Of a stretch of 14,467 bases of DNA, positions 1 to 7,578 are shown one piece after another; the stretch's first letter is position 1, and the number at the start of each line of letters is the position of its first letter. The DNA comes from CAYZWU01 sp964482235. GTDB lineage: Bacteria; Planctomycetota; B15-G4; CAYZWU01. The position numbers and the translations under genes are program-made. Where the stretch lies: contig CAYZWU010000087.1 of assembly GCA_964482235.1 (NCBI GenBank), positions 1 to 14,467 on the forward strand, read 5' to 3'. The notes beneath the pieces are model-generated. The model made no database searches. It saw only the letters and a list, made by a program, of their open reading frames with translations, and had not been told where the DNA came from.

Positions 1-2488
1 TCATTTCCGGGGGGAAGATGTGGAACCGGTACCCCCTCTCCGGGACGGTCATCGATCCGCAGGGAGCAAAGCGGCCCGATCCGTCGGCGTCGACCTCGAA
101 CCGGAACCTGACCGGGAAGTACTCCTCGTGAGCCAGATGGACAATCCGGCGATCGAACCCGTTGAACAAAAATGGAGCTGACGGCTCGTTCGCCTTGACG
201 GGATCCTTGTACCAGACGGCCCCGGAGCCGATGACCGGCCCCAGATTCCCAAGCCTTTCAGGCGTCGCGAACCAGAGGTTGGACTGGGCCTGGCCGACCA
301 GGGCGTTGTCGAAGAGCGATGTGTTGTTGCAGGCGAGGACGACCTTCCCGTTCCAGGAGCAGAAGTCCACCACCATGGCGAGGTAGGTGGAAAGGGGCCG
401 GATCCCCGAGCTGTCCCCCCTGGAGAAGGTGAAGGGAAACTCCCAGAACATGCCGTGCATCGTCATGAGCAGCCGGCCTGTCCCGATGTCGCGGATCCGG
501 GGCCACTCGGTGTGCCAGCCGTGCGTCCCGTCGTAGGTCAAGCTGGCCTTCGGCAGCCGGAAGAGCGACCAGCTTCCCCGGTCCAGCACCTTTACCAAAA
601 CAGAGCGCCTGTCGAAGCCCACGGCCCAGACCGGATCGCTCTCGTTCCCGTTGCCCCTGATCCCGCCCGGACCGGTGACCTCGGTGAACTGCGCTTCCTC
701 CACGACGGTCCACTCCGTCCCGTCCCATTCGGCCAGGCAGCCCGAGCGCGCGTCCTCCCCGACTTTCCTCCAATCCTGCGTTCCGTTGTTCGACACGACG
801 AGCCGGCCCTGGCCCGTGTAGCCGCCCTTTCCGTGATAGCCGGGCAGGATGTCGCGATCGCCCTCTTCCCTCTTGTGGGAATCCCTGTAGAGCGTGTCGA
901 CCTCGAGGGTGTTGACGTCCACCTCGTAGAGGCCCTCTTCCATGGTGAAGAAGTAGACCTTGTTCGCTGGGTCGGTCAGGTGGCGGGCCGTGGCGGTCAG
1001 GCGGCCGTACATCTTCCCGGGAGGGATGACGCGGATGCCGGCATTCCTGTCGATGAAGTAGGGCCCGATGATCAGCTGCCCCGACTCCTCGTGGATCATC
1101 CGGTTCGCCGGCGTGCCGCCCACGCTTTCCGGGAAGGCGGCGATACCGAGCTCCCTGTCGACGGAGTAGAGCTTGTCGTTGCTGCCACCCGGGCGATGGG
1201 GCGCATAGGTCACCATCCAGAGTCGGCCCGCATGGGGGACGACCGCTCCGATCCCGCATTCGTTCTGATCGTTGAACACGGCCAGGTGGGGATGGATGCC
1301 GCTGAAAGGTCCGGCCCTGACGCGCGCCTCGTCGCAGGTGAGCCACTCGAGGCTGAAGCGGACGAGGGAGATCTTCCTGTAGCCGTCGCGCTCGAAGAGG
1401 CAGCCGATCTCGCCGTTCGGGAGATTGACGAGGCAGGAGTAGGCGCTCCCGCCGGTGTAGAGCACACGCTTCATCGGCCAGGTGCGGCCGTCGTCGAAGC
1501 TGGCGCGCACCGTCATGTTGACGCGGGACTTCGGGCTGGCCGGGTTGGAGAAGAGGATCACCCCCGGCTTCCCCTCTCCGGGCCAGCGGCATCGCCGGAT
1601 GCTCGCCTGGCAGATCGGCTCGACCAGCCTCTCGTCGTGGCGGATGTCGCTCCACGTCAGGCCGCCGTCGTTGCTCACGCTGACCTGTCGGGCTCTCTTC
1701 GAGCGGTCGTAGTTGCGCATGTTGAGCATGAGGCGGCCGTCGGCCAGTTCCACCACCTCGCACTCGTTCACCTGATGCTGGGGTGTGCTTCCGCCGAGCC
1801 GCCATGTCGCGCCGTGGTCGTCGGAGAAGATCACGTGGGAGTAGTAGTGGCCCGTGCCGGCTTCGATGTGGTCGCAGGGGACGACGAGCCTGCCCCTGAA
1901 CCGGCCCCGCTCGATGCGGATGCCGGCGCCGGGACCCGTGGCGTACCAGGTCCAGTCGGCCTGCTTCACGCTTCTCGTGATCTCCCTGGGCTTCGACCAG
2001 GTCAGGCCGCTGTCATCGCTTCGGGCGATCCAGATCGTGCGCGTCCCCTTCGACTCCTGCCGGATGATGCGGCTCTCGTGATCGATGCCGAGGTTGTGGG
2101 TCATGAGCAGCCAGATCGTCCCGCTTTCCTTGTCCACGACGGGGCACGGATTGCCGCAGGTGTTCGGGCCGTCGTCCCACACGACCGTCACGGCGCTCCA
2201 CGTGGAGCCGTTGTCGCCGGAGCGCTTCATGAGAAGGTCGATGTCGCCCGTGTCGCCGGAGCTGTTGCGGCGGCTTTCGCAGAACGCCAGAAGGCTTTTG
2301 TCCGGTGCAACGATGATCGAGGGAATCCGGTAGGTGTGATAGCCGTCCCGGCCGCTCTCGAACAGGTGAACCATTTCCGGCTGCCCGTTCCCTGTCTTCT
2401 CCTCCCCGGCCGCTGTCGCCGGGCCGGGTGCCACCAAGACAAGCATCAGAAGCAGGAAAACAGCGAGCGAGTTTTCTTGGATTGCCAT
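1..2488 (-). CDS. Secreted GH33-type sialidase fused to a second, unidentified beta-rich region (partial, runs off left edge)
   Basis: 829 codons are open in this frame from the ATG at 2488 to the window edge, with no stop, so the C terminus is missing. GAGGAAC lies just upstream of the ATG, supporting this start. Residues 1-27 are a signal peptide with an AxA-type site (ATAA|GEE). Residues 40-400 are an exo-alpha-sialidase six-bladed propeller: YRIP at 53-56 supplies the first catalytic Arg (R54); the acid/base Asp lies in SGDTGDID (probably D79); five Asp boxes are at 90-97, 157-164, 222-229, 272-279 and 330-337; further Arg candidates are R258 and R322; the Tyr nucleophile is probably Y350 in GSAYS, partnered by a Glu in CEVVEL (244-247), with E366 supporting the Arg triad. 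The catalytic set therefore looks complete. Residues 400-829 contain no Asp boxes but have ordered motifs (SVGGTPANRMIH, TMEEGLYEV, FTEVTGPGG, HGWHTEWPRIR, TMHGMFWEFP) that I cannot assign. Substrate inferred: terminal sialic or other nonulosonic acids on glycans. Confidence 0.9.
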   Translation of the reverse strand, partial: MAIQENSLAVFLLLMLVLVAPGPATAAGEEKTGNGQPEMVHLFESGRDGYHTYRIPSIIVAPDKSLLAFCESRRNSSGDTGDIDLLMKRSGDNGSTWSAVTVVWDDGPNTCGNPCPVVDKESGTIWLLMTHNLGIDHESRIIRQESKGTRTIWIARSDDSGLTWSKPREITRSVKQADWTWYATGPGAGIRIERGRFRGRLVVPCDHIEAGTGHYYSHVIFSDDHGATWRLGGSTPQHQVNECEVVELADGRLMLNMRNYDRSKRARQVSVSNDGGLTWSDIRHDERLVEPICQASIRRCRWPGEGKPGVILFSNPASPKSRVNMTVRASFDDGRTWPMKRVLYTGGSAYSCLVNLPNGEIGCLFERDGYRKISLVRFSLEWLTCDEARVRAGPFSGIHPHLAVFNDQNECGIGAVVPHAGRLWMVTYAPHRPGGSNDKLYSVDRELGIAAFPESVGGTPANRMIHEESGQLIIGPYFIDRNAGIRVIPPGKMYGRLTATARHLTDPANKVYFFTMEEGLYEVDVNTLEVDTLYRDSHKREEGDRDILPGYHGKGGYTGQGRLVVSNNGTQDWRKVGEDARSGCLAEWDGTEWTVVEEAQFTEVTGPGGIRGNGNESDPVWAVGFDRRSVLVKVLDRGSWSLFRLPKASLTYDGTHGWHTEWPRIRDIGTGRLLMTMHGMFWEFPFTFSRGDSSGIRPLSTYLAMVVDFCSWNGKVVLACNNTSLFDNALVGQAQSNLWFATPERLGNLGPVIGSGAVWYKDPVKANEPSAPFLFNGFDRRIVHLAHEEYFPVRFRFEVDADGSGRFAPCGSMTVPERGYRFHIFPPEM

Positions 2489-2528
2489 CGTCGTTCCTCG
2501 GTGGTTGGGGCGGTGGACCCGGCCTCTG

Positions 2529-5105
2529 TCACTTCTCGAAGGCGACGCGCATCGTGGTTGCCGCTTCCTTTTCAGTTGCGTCGAGGCCTTCGAGCCGTAT
2601 CGTTGCGTTCCGGTCCGGGTCGCTCACCACAACGGTATGGCGCCCGCTCTCGAACGTCCAGGGCTGGAACGCCTTTCCCTTGATCCGGAGGGTGTAGACC
2701 ACCTCGGCGTCCTTATCACGGATCACCTGGATCACCGGATCTTCGCAGTCCGCCACCTCGATGGGCGGCAGCCAGGCCGCCGGCTTGCGGCCGTAGTTGT
2801 CCCTCTGCGTGACAGTGATCGGCCATCCGGGATAGGGCTTGGCGCCGGGCGCCGCGGGATCGACCCAGCGGGGCCAGTTGGCCAGGGTGATCGACCGCTT
2901 GCCGCGATGGAAGGAGATGATGCCGTAGCCTGGCGCCCTGTTGTTGATGTCCGTGGGCTCCACGTCGACGGCATGGGGATTGGAAACGGCGCGCACCGTA
3001 ATCTTGTTGCCGAATCCGTCGTGGAAGTCGCCCGTGTACTTCGGGCTGCCCGGCTTGCGGTTCTTCCCCGGCTCGGGAGGGAACCAGCGGCGCGGCCAGA
3101 CGTTGGCCACCGAGGGGACGCAGATGGCGCAGCCCGCGTCGTTCCAGTCGTCGATGCCGTACCGGATCGTGCTGCCCAGGTGCTGGTCGCCGGCGATGTG
3201 GAAGGCGAAGCCGCGGCGCATCTCCTCGAGCGCCCTGTTGCGGCCGGTCTGCGGCCAGCCGTTGGAGTCGTGGTCCTGGACGGGGCGCTCGTTCGGGGCG
3301 TACTCGCCGACCGGCCAGATCTTAAGCCTGGGCGTCACGTTGTCGTGGTGCACCTCGACGGGCAGCGTGGCCACGTTGGCGAAGATCGTCTGGGAGATCA
3401 CGACCTTCATCCAGGCGCCGCAGCTCCAGTCGGCAGCCCATTCCTCGAGGAACTTCAGTTGCCGTTCGCCCAGGAGAACGGCGCCGGGCGCGTCTCCTTC
3501 CCTGGCGGCGTCGTACTCGAGGTTCTGCGCCCAGCCGTTGTTGATCTTCGCCTCGGGCAGGATCATCTTCGGGGCCGACTTGAACTTGCGGTCCTCGATC
3601 ACGGCAAAGCTGATGCCGCCGTAGTTCATGGCGCCGTAGTAGACGCCGATGCCCTGCTTCACCGGCGTGGGATCGAAGGGATCGGGATGGTGGCTCGTCT
3701 GCGTCCGCTGCACCGCGTTGACGAAGTCGGGCGGCATCTTGTACCCGCCCGTGTCCTGGGCCTTGCTTCCCTGAGGGAAATCGGTGGCCTTGCCGCCCGC
3801 TCCCCAGAGGTTGCCGTGGAAGACGTCGTGGTCGTCGGGGATCGCGATGGAGGGGGTGTGGCGCAGAAGCTCGCGATACTCCCAGCCGTACTGGCTCCAC
3901 TTGCGCAGGTAGGCGATGAGGGAGCGGTCGAGGGGCGAGCGCGGGCAGCCGTAGCCGCCGATACCCTCGTAGATCTGGTCTCCCGTGAAGACCAGGAGAT
4001 CGGGCCGGAAGAAGCTGACATGGTCCACCACGTCCTGGTGGGGGAAGCCGACATCGTTGTTGCCCGTGAAGGCGGCCACGACGATCTTTTCCCTGTCAGT
4101 GGGATTGCGGCGGATGGTTCCCTCGAAGCAATGGTCCCTGCCGTGTCCCGCTGCATCCCGCAGGGAATACACAAGGCGGTAGGGGGTGTCATGCGAATCG
4201 TCGTGGTCGGTCACGCGGAAGGTCGCGGTGCGCGCGTGGGGATCGATCGTCGTCTCTCCGACCGTTTTCCAGGTCCAGCCCTTCCGGAACTGGAGGAGGA
4301 CGGCCTTGGAGTCGGACTCGCCAAGGGGGGGCATCTGCGCCGTCATCTTGACGATGCCGCGGCTCAGGGTGTGCTGCGCGAAGAGAATCGGACCGAAGAC
4401 GCGCCCGGGGTGCGCCCGGACCTTGCTGCCCGCCACCTTGAAGTCCCTGAACCAGAGATTGCCCTTCCCGTTGCAGACCAGGGCGATGTTGCCGACAAGG
4501 CTTTCGGGTTCGATCGTCTCGCAGACTTTTTCGGCGATCTTTGTTCCGCTGGAATCGAAGGCAAGGAGCACGGCCTTGTAGCTCCCGTCGACCGGCGCGA
4601 TCCTGAGCTCGAGACCGACATCGTCGGGGGCGCGGCCGATCGACGGATCGTCCTCCTTCGGCTTTCCGATGAAGAGGACGCCGGCGAAGGTGATGCCGGC
4701 GTGAAGCCCCTTGCCGCGCACCGCGCTGTCGCGATAGTCGTCGAAGCGGCCCCTGGCGCCGATCTTGAATCCGGCCCAGCCTCCGGGCGCCTTGGCCTTC
4801 TGATCGAGAAATCCGAGCCGCACATCGAGCGCGATGTCGCCCTCATCGGGTGCCAGGTCGCGGGTGAGCAGGTGCACGTTCCTGTCCTTCCCGCGCGAGA
4901 GGCACTCGATCCTGCCGCTCCGCACGCACCAGTCTTCCCATGGATTGGCCCAGTACTCCGGCCCGAGCCAGACGCGGTTGGTCTCCTCGGACCAGGCGCT
5001 CTCGTACGGTCCGTCGAGCGACGCGATCGCGCAGCAGGGTAGAGGTGAAAGAAGAAGACAGGCCAGCGAAAAGGCGGCCCACGCTCTGCTCTTGTTCTGT
5101 TTCAT
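2529..5105 (-). CDS. Exported PhoD-like metallophosphatase with N-terminal beta-sandwich extension
   Basis: 858 residues. The ATG at 5105 is preceded by GAGGAAC three bases away. Residues 1-29 form a signal peptide (KSR n-region, Leu-rich core, CAIAS cleavage region). Residues 35-235 look like a concanavalin/LamG-type beta-sandwich, and 236-335 like the Ig-like domain that precedes PhoD catalytic domains. The catalytic domain (about 340-745) carries the metallophosphatase blocks: TGNND (347-351), FTGDQIYE (373-380), IPDDHDVFHG (422-431) and IAGDQHLGS (637-645), which in PhoD enzymes ligate the Ca/Fe centre. Family role: hydrolysis of phosphomono- or phosphodiesters outside the cytoplasm. It is longer than the classic PhoD (about 550 residues) because of the N-terminal and C-terminal (750-858) beta-rich parts. 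The sialidase start lies 40 bp downstream on the same strand, so the two are probably co-transcribed. No twin-Arg motif is visible at the N terminus, unlike Bacillus PhoD. The natural substrate cannot be read from sequence. Confidence 0.93.
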   Translation of the reverse strand: MKQNKSRAWAAFSLACLLLSPLPCCAIASLDGPYESAWSEETNRVWLGPEYWANPWEDWCVRSGRIECLSRGKDRNVHLLTRDLAPDEGDIALDVRLGFLDQKAKAPGGWAGFKIGARGRFDDYRDSAVRGKGLHAGITFAGVLFIGKPKEDDPSIGRAPDDVGLELRIAPVDGSYKAVLLAFDSSGTKIAEKVCETIEPESLVGNIALVCNGKGNLWFRDFKVAGSKVRAHPGRVFGPILFAQHTLSRGIVKMTAQMPPLGESDSKAVLLQFRKGWTWKTVGETTIDPHARTATFRVTDHDDSHDTPYRLVYSLRDAAGHGRDHCFEGTIRRNPTDREKIVVAAFTGNNDVGFPHQDVVDHVSFFRPDLLVFTGDQIYEGIGGYGCPRSPLDRSLIAYLRKWSQYGWEYRELLRHTPSIAIPDDHDVFHGNLWGAGGKATDFPQGSKAQDTGGYKMPPDFVNAVQRTQTSHHPDPFDPTPVKQGIGVYYGAMNYGGISFAVIEDRKFKSAPKMILPEAKINNGWAQNLEYDAAREGDAPGAVLLGERQLKFLEEWAADWSCGAWMKVVISQTIFANVATLPVEVHHDNVTPRLKIWPVGEYAPNERPVQDHDSNGWPQTGRNRALEEMRRGFAFHIAGDQHLGSTIRYGIDDWNDAGCAICVPSVANVWPRRWFPPEPGKNRKPGSPKYTGDFHDGFGNKITVRAVSNPHAVDVEPTDINNRAPGYGIISFHRGKRSITLANWPRWVDPAAPGAKPYPGWPITVTQRDNYGRKPAAWLPPIEVADCEDPVIQVIRDKDAEVVYTLRIKGKAFQPWTFESGRHTVVVSDPDRNATIRLEGLDATEKEAATTMRVAFEK

Positions 5106-5188
5106 TGTTCCTCGCTCCGACCCGGCCGGCGGGTTCCATCGAATCGATTGATTGTGAAGGAATATGCGGTTCTTCGTGAAGCGCTGGC

Positions 5189-5203
5189 GATGATCCTATC
5201 ATC
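5189..5203. promoter_or_regulatory. Perfect palindrome GATGAT-CCT-ATCATC, candidate operator
   Basis: Two 6-base arms are separated by 3 bases in the leader of the PhoD-like gene. The palindrome overlaps the expected transcription start just downstream of the candidate -10 box at 5201-5206. It could be a repressor site. The arms are short, so chance is possible, and no regulator gene is in the window. Confidence 0.3.
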
Positions 5204-5229
5204 ATTCCAGCTGGGGATCGCATCTTCAA
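5201..5229 (-). promoter_or_regulatory. Candidate sigma70-type promoter for the PhoD-sialidase operon
   Basis: On the minus strand TTGAAG (5229-5224) is followed after exactly 17 bases by AATGAT (5206-5201). Each hexamer matches the consensus at four of six positions. The predicted start would give a leader of about 90 nt before the ATG at 5105. The site sits between the terminator hairpin of the upstream gene and the PhoD-like start, where a promoter is expected. Confidence 0.35.
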
Positions 5230-5245
5230 CGTGAAATGTAATACA

Positions 5246-5300
5246 GAGAAGCCGCCCCGGTTCACCGCTATCAGAGCGAGTGATCCCGGGGCGGCTTCTC
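5246..5300 (-). terminator. 15-bp perfect stem, 25-nt loop: probable terminator of the BNR propeller gene
   Basis: GAGAAGCCGCCCCGG at 5246-5260 is exactly complementary to 5286-5300. It lies 44 nt past the stop codon of the minus-strand gene ending at 5345. Read on the minus strand, the stem is followed by TGTATTACATTT, which is T-rich but not a clean U-tract. The very GC-rich perfect stem argues for a terminator or RNA-stabilising hairpin; the 25-nt loop is unusually long. Confidence 0.6.
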
Positions 5301-5344
5301 GTTTCAGAAGAGGGATCGATCGTGCGTCAATCCCCTGTGCACTT

Positions 5345-7213
5345 TCACAGAATCGACGTGGCGATCACGTTGGACATGTTCTCCTGCTGCACGGCCTGGA
5401 GCCACACGCTGCGGCCCGCACCCACCGGCGGAATGGTGAGAACCCACTCCCCGCCACCGACATCATCCGTCGTGATCGGAGCGGCGGCCTGAACGGGCGA
5501 GGCGAGATCCAGCGTCACGTCGAGCGCGGCCACGTAGGTGCTGCCCGTGCCGGCGAGGCTGTAGGCGAGATAGGTCAAGGTGTTGATTTTCGCGTCGCTC
5601 ACCGTGAACGTGGCGCTCGCGCCGCTGACAAGAGGATCGGGAGCGCTCGACAGGGTAAAGGTGGTCCGGTCGAACATGGCGTAGCGGTTTCCCGTGCTTC
5701 CCTCGATCCAGCAGGTGCCGAATGCGTCGGCGCTGCCGGCCAGGGGCGGCATCCACTCGATCGACATGTCGAGGCCGGAGTGCGCGTCGGTGTCGTTGTA
5801 GGTCACCGGCGTGGTCCAGTTCGAAATGGGATACGATCTGCGGCTGAGCCAGCAGGGGTCGAAGGCGCCGGCCTCCTCGTTCCAGGTCACGGCGATGCCG
5901 CTGCCTCTCCGGGCCGTCACATCGGGAGCCCTGTTCTGACCCGTCGGCGCCACCCACCAGTACTTCCAGGTGGCGCCTCCGTCGTAGGAGATCCAGTACT
6001 TGATCGTCATGTCAGGCGGGACCTCGTACTCGTAGACCACGATGATGTGATCCTCGTACGCTGAGATCGCCGTCGTGCCGTAAAGGGGGAAGTCGTGGTA
6101 GGTGATCGTCCAGCAGCTGCCCCTCAGTGCGGTCCACAGGCCCTTGTTGACATTGATGTAGGAGACGACCAGGTAGTTTCCGCTCACCGTGTTCTCATTC
6201 CACGAAGCATCGAGACCCGACTCGGCGTCATTAATACCGGTCGGATCGACATTCCAGATCAGGCCGTCCGCGGAAGCGTAGTGGCAGACCAGGCTGTAGT
6301 CGTCGAGGATGGCGAGGCAGTAGACCCTATCGGCCCTCATGTCCTCGTTGGAGGTCACGGCGATGTCCCAGATCGCGTTTCCATAGTCGAAGACGATCTG
6401 CTCACCGTAAGTGGTGTCTATCGAGCCATCGTTGGTCGATGCGCGTCTCATCCGGGCGGCGGAATAGCTCGCCACGAGGTCGGTGGCCACGTACCCGATG
6501 TAAAGGTACTCGTCGACCACGGCCGCGTTGGTGTCCGTCACCTCGCCGTAGCTCGAGGTCCATGTGTAGGTTTCGGCCCACGTCTCTCCGCCGTCGGTGG
6601 ACATGTTGAGCGTCCATCGTGGATCGTTCCCTCCTGCGCGCCGGACGACCACGAAGAGGTTGCCTGTCCCGTCTTCGAAATCGATGCACGTCTGTGCCGC
6701 CGTGCCCTCGGACTCGATCTGGACGTCGCCTCCCCACTTGCCGCTCGTCACCGCCCTGGGGGTTTTCCAGCTGATCCCCATGGACAGTTTCGAGAGTCCC
6801 GGCCGCTCCAGGCCGCGGAGCAGCCGCAGAGCCGCATCGAATGCGCCGGAATTCCAGAGGTGTTCGACCTTCCTGATTTCAAGAAGGGTTGGTGTTGCGA
6901 GAGAGGCGGGAACCTCGATCTGGATCGAAGCGTTCGACCTGTCGTCCGGATCGAGCCTCTCCAGCTGCTGCCAGAGAGGGTTGTGGACAGGCTCGTACGT
7001 CAAGAGCTCGTCCGGTTCCTCGTCAGTGGATCCCATCCTCGAAGGGCTGATGTGAGGAGAACCGCCATGATTCGGGAAGGGCTTGCCGGCATCCGGCAAG
7101 TCCGGGATGGCGGGGCCCCTTTCCTTCACGACAGTCTGGGGTTGGGCAAGATCAAGGGGGAAGAAGATGAGGAGCGCCATGGCGAGTATCAAGTTGAAAC
7201 GGAGTCCGTACAT
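5345..7213 (-). CDS. Secreted BNR/Asp-box beta-propeller protein, probably non-catalytic
   Basis: The frame opens at 7261, but the internal ATG at 7213 has AAGGAG eight bases upstream and is followed directly by a signal peptide (MYGLRFN, then a hydrophobic core to about residue 23), so I start there: 622 residues. Residues 25-95 are a Pro-rich linker. Residues 110-138 form a short helical, TPR-like segment (KVEHLWNSGAFDAALRLLR). From 145 to about 520 runs a beta-propeller with Asp boxes STDGGETW (205-212) and SYDGGATW (409-416). Residues 524-622 are a terminal beta-sandwich (SGASATFTVSD, LAYSLAGTGSTYV, VWLQAVQQ, SNVIATSIL) of a type I have seen at the end of Planctomycetota and myxobacterial surface proteins. 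The sialidase RIP Arg, acid Asp and Tyr/Glu pair are absent, so binding rather than hydrolysis is likely. Ligand unknown. It is transcribed away from the plus-strand cluster. Confidence 0.85.
   Translation of the reverse strand: MYGLRFNLILAMALLIFFPLDLAQPQTVVKERGPAIPDLPDAGKPFPNHGGSPHISPSRMGSTDEEPDELLTYEPVHNPLWQQLERLDPDDRSNASIQIEVPASLATPTLLEIRKVEHLWNSGAFDAALRLLRGLERPGLSKLSMGISWKTPRAVTSGKWGGDVQIESEGTAAQTCIDFEDGTGNLFVVVRRAGGNDPRWTLNMSTDGGETWAETYTWTSSYGEVTDTNAAVVDEYLYIGYVATDLVASYSAARMRRASTNDGSIDTTYGEQIVFDYGNAIWDIAVTSNEDMRADRVYCLAILDDYSLVCHYASADGLIWNVDPTGINDAESGLDASWNENTVSGNYLVVSYINVNKGLWTALRGSCWTITYHDFPLYGTTAISAYEDHIIVVYEYEVPPDMTIKYWISYDGGATWKYWWVAPTGQNRAPDVTARRGSGIAVTWNEEAGAFDPCWLSRRSYPISNWTTPVTYNDTDAHSGLDMSIEWMPPLAGSADAFGTCWIEGSTGNRYAMFDRTTFTLSSAPDPLVSGASATFTVSDAKINTLTYLAYSLAGTGSTYVAALDVTLDLASPVQAAAPITTDDVGGGEWVLTIPPVGAGRSVWLQAVQQENMSNVIATSIL
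7082..7100. repeat. 8-bp perfect stem-loop CTTGCCGG-CAT-CCGGCAAG inside the BNR gene
   Basis: The hairpin lies in the coding sequence of the BNR propeller protein, at the codons for roughly residues 38-44. Its right arm and following bases (GGCAAGTCCGGGATGG) closely resemble 7486-7500 (GGCAAGTTCGGATGG), which also follow a TTGCC arm. It may be a small dispersed motif or a chance match. Confidence 0.4.
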
Positions 7214-7313
7214 CTCTGATTCTCCTTGTTTCAAGGAAACGCGAGGTCTTTTCGCGTCCATGTCAGGTTCTTCAGTCGGCTGCAGAGGTCGCCAAGGAAC
7301 CAGGTTTGATTAG

Positions 7314-7333
7314 CGGTGCAGAGGAAAGCACCG
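7314..7333. repeat. Inverted repeat CGGTGC-N8-GCACCG
   Basis: A 6-bp perfect stem with the loop AGAGGAAA, about 100 bp upstream of the BNR gene start. It could be a leader hairpin for the minus-strand transcript or a protein-binding site. The short arms leave chance as an alternative. Confidence 0.35.
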
Positions 7334-7374
7334 ATCCGTCTGGTTCGTGAAGGGGATATGCCGGGAGATCCGCA

Positions 7375-7395
7375 CCGGAAAAATATCTTTTCCGG
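7375..7395. repeat. Inverted repeat CCGGAAAA-ATATC-TTTTCCGG
   Basis: Two 8-bp perfect arms with a 5-nt loop sit mid-way between the divergent genes. The T-run in the right arm resembles a bidirectional terminator, but neither flanking gene ends here, so a dyad operator shared by both promoters is the likelier reading. Confidence 0.45.
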
Positions 7396-7428
7396 AGATT
7401 CGTTCACGAGGGATCACTCGAGCTCCGA

Positions 7429-7457
7429 TTGACACCGGCATGGTGTCGTGGTAGGGG
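7429..7457 (+). promoter_or_regulatory. Candidate promoter: consensus -35 TTGACA inside a dyad
   Basis: TTGACA at 7429-7434 is a perfect -35 hexamer. At 17-bp spacing the -10 position reads TAGGGG (7452-7457), a poor match that would need an activator. The -35 overlaps the inverted repeat GACACC-GGCAT-GGTGTC (7431-7447), a typical arrangement for an operator. It would give a leader of about 115 nt to the ATG at 7579. Confidence 0.3.
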
Positions 7458-7472
7458 GTGGAAGTGGAGGCG

Positions 7473-7490
7473 TTGCCTGCCCGTCGGCAA
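7473..7490. repeat. Inverted repeat TTGCC-N8-GGCAA in the leader of the GH32-like gene
   Basis: A 5-bp perfect stem about 90 bp before the start codon at 7579. It is followed by GTTCGGATGG, similar to the bases following the hairpin at 7082-7100. Significance uncertain. Confidence 0.25.
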
Positions 7491-7578
7491 GTTCGGATGG
7501 CTGTCGAGGCAGAACATCGCTGCTCCGCCTTTTTTCGAAATGTCCGGGTTCGGTAATTGCGATGAACGAGGGGACAGC

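Larger units (their letters stand above)
7214..7578. other. Divergent intergenic region with several inverted repeats
   Basis: This 365-bp stretch separates the minus-strand BNR gene from the plus-strand GH32-like gene and must carry both promoters. It contains perfect short inverted repeats at 7314-7333, 7375-7395, 7431-7447 and 7473-7490. A wider pair, TCGTGAA (7345-7351) and TTCACGA (7403-7409), encloses the second. No convincing ORF with a ribosome binding site is seen inside it. I find no clear -10/-35 pair for the minus-strand gene. Confidence 0.6.

Noticed and set aside
258..1805. 515-residue minus-strand ORF within the sialidase gene
   Set aside because: It is in another frame of the same strand, Arg/Pro/Gly-rich low-complexity. 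The sialidase frame runs through unbroken.
455..2683. 742-residue plus-strand ORF opposite the sialidase gene
   Set aside because: Its composition is Ala/Val/Arg/Pro-rich without motifs, and the minus strand carries clear sialidase motifs. Long antisense frames are normal in GC-rich coding DNA.
2505..5042. 845-residue plus-strand ORF opposite the phosphatase gene
   Set aside because: An antisense shadow: no ribosome binding site or recognisable domain, while the opposite strand encodes complete PhoD motifs.
5345..7213. Calling the BNR propeller protein an active sialidase
   Set aside because: Asp boxes alone do not make a sialidase. The RIP Arg and the Tyr/Glu pair are not found.
6095..7219. 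374-residue plus-strand ORF opposite the BNR gene
   Set aside because: No family features. The BNR propeller frame with its signal peptide explains the region.
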